Part shown: positions 6,910 through 6,952 of the stretch, one piece after another
Layout: each line of letters opens with the position of its first letter
Position numbering within the stretch: position 1 is the stretch's first letter
NCBI GenBank assembly: GCA_013153345.1
Contig: JAADEQ010000092.1
Span: forward strand, 1 to 6,952
Direction of reading: 5' to 3'
DNA: 6,952 bases
From: Campylobacterota bacterium
Lineage (GTDB): Bacteria; Campylobacterota; Campylobacteria; Campylobacterales; Sulfurovaceae
Notes under the pieces: generated by a model
Seen by the model: only the letters and a program-made list of their open reading frames with translations
What the model was told of the DNA's origin: nothing
The model's database searches: none
Program-made: the position numbers and the translations under genes

Positions 6910-6952
6910 TTAAAGAATGTGAAGGTGTAGATTAAAGAGAGAAAAAAGATTT
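6910..6952 (-). repeat. Right arm of the inverted repeat, ending at the window edge
   Basis: This arm is the exact reverse complement of 6642-6684, separated from it by 225 bp. Read on the plus strand it encodes LKNVKV and a TAG stop, the same ending as the minus-strand gene fragment. The window stops on the last matching base, so the true length of the repeat and any target duplication outside it cannot be seen. The outer end would have to be read beyond 6952 to know whether it continues into an inverted copy of ftsZ. Confidence 0.95.

Overview
The window is a compact, AT-rich (roughly one third G+C by eye) piece of bacterial chromosome. The BioA, PpiD-like, FtsA and FtsZ proteins, and the gene order PpiD-like chaperone, ftsA, ftsZ, point to the Campylobacterota (Epsilonproteobacteria). 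From memory the same order occurs in Campylobacter jejuni (Cj0694 to Cj0696). I would guess a free-living Sulfurimonas/Sulfurovum-type lineage, but the sequence alone does not settle the genus.

Layout, left to right. (1) Positions 3-1061, plus strand: the C-terminal bulk of a protein with a Lys/Glu-rich, probably disordered N-terminal half and Sel1-type helical repeats at its end; it is probably cut at its 5' end by the window edge. (2) 1054-2358, minus strand: bioA (biotin synthesis), whose 3' end overlaps the first gene by 8 bp in convergent orientation. (3) 2359-2631: a very AT-rich divergent intergenic region with weak promoter candidates for both sides and an 18-bp imperfect palindrome next to the bioA promoter. 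(4) 2632-6643, plus strand: a probable three-gene unit. It encodes a membrane-anchored PpiD/SurA-like periplasmic chaperone, then ftsA (GTG start directly on the preceding stop codon), then ftsZ after 19 bp. FtsZ builds the division ring and FtsA tethers it to the membrane; the chaperone works on the other side of the same membrane and has no obvious mechanistic link. No other division or cell-wall (dcw) gene is present.

(5) 6642-6952: the most unusual part. A perfect 43-bp inverted repeat (6642-6684 and 6910-6952) begins inside the ftsZ stop codon and ends on the last base of the window. Between the arms, a minus-strand reading frame encodes an 81-residue, charged, coiled-coil-like protein with no start codon; it meets an in-frame stop exactly where the right arm begins. 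The right arm therefore looks like a second, inverted copy of that gene's 3' end joined near its 5' end. This may be an assembly or amplification chimera at a contig terminus, or a real inverted duplication or small mobile element; the window cannot tell which.

I did not find a convincing new multi-gene system. The identified genes are housekeeping; the terminal inverted repeat with its interrupted gene deserves the second look.
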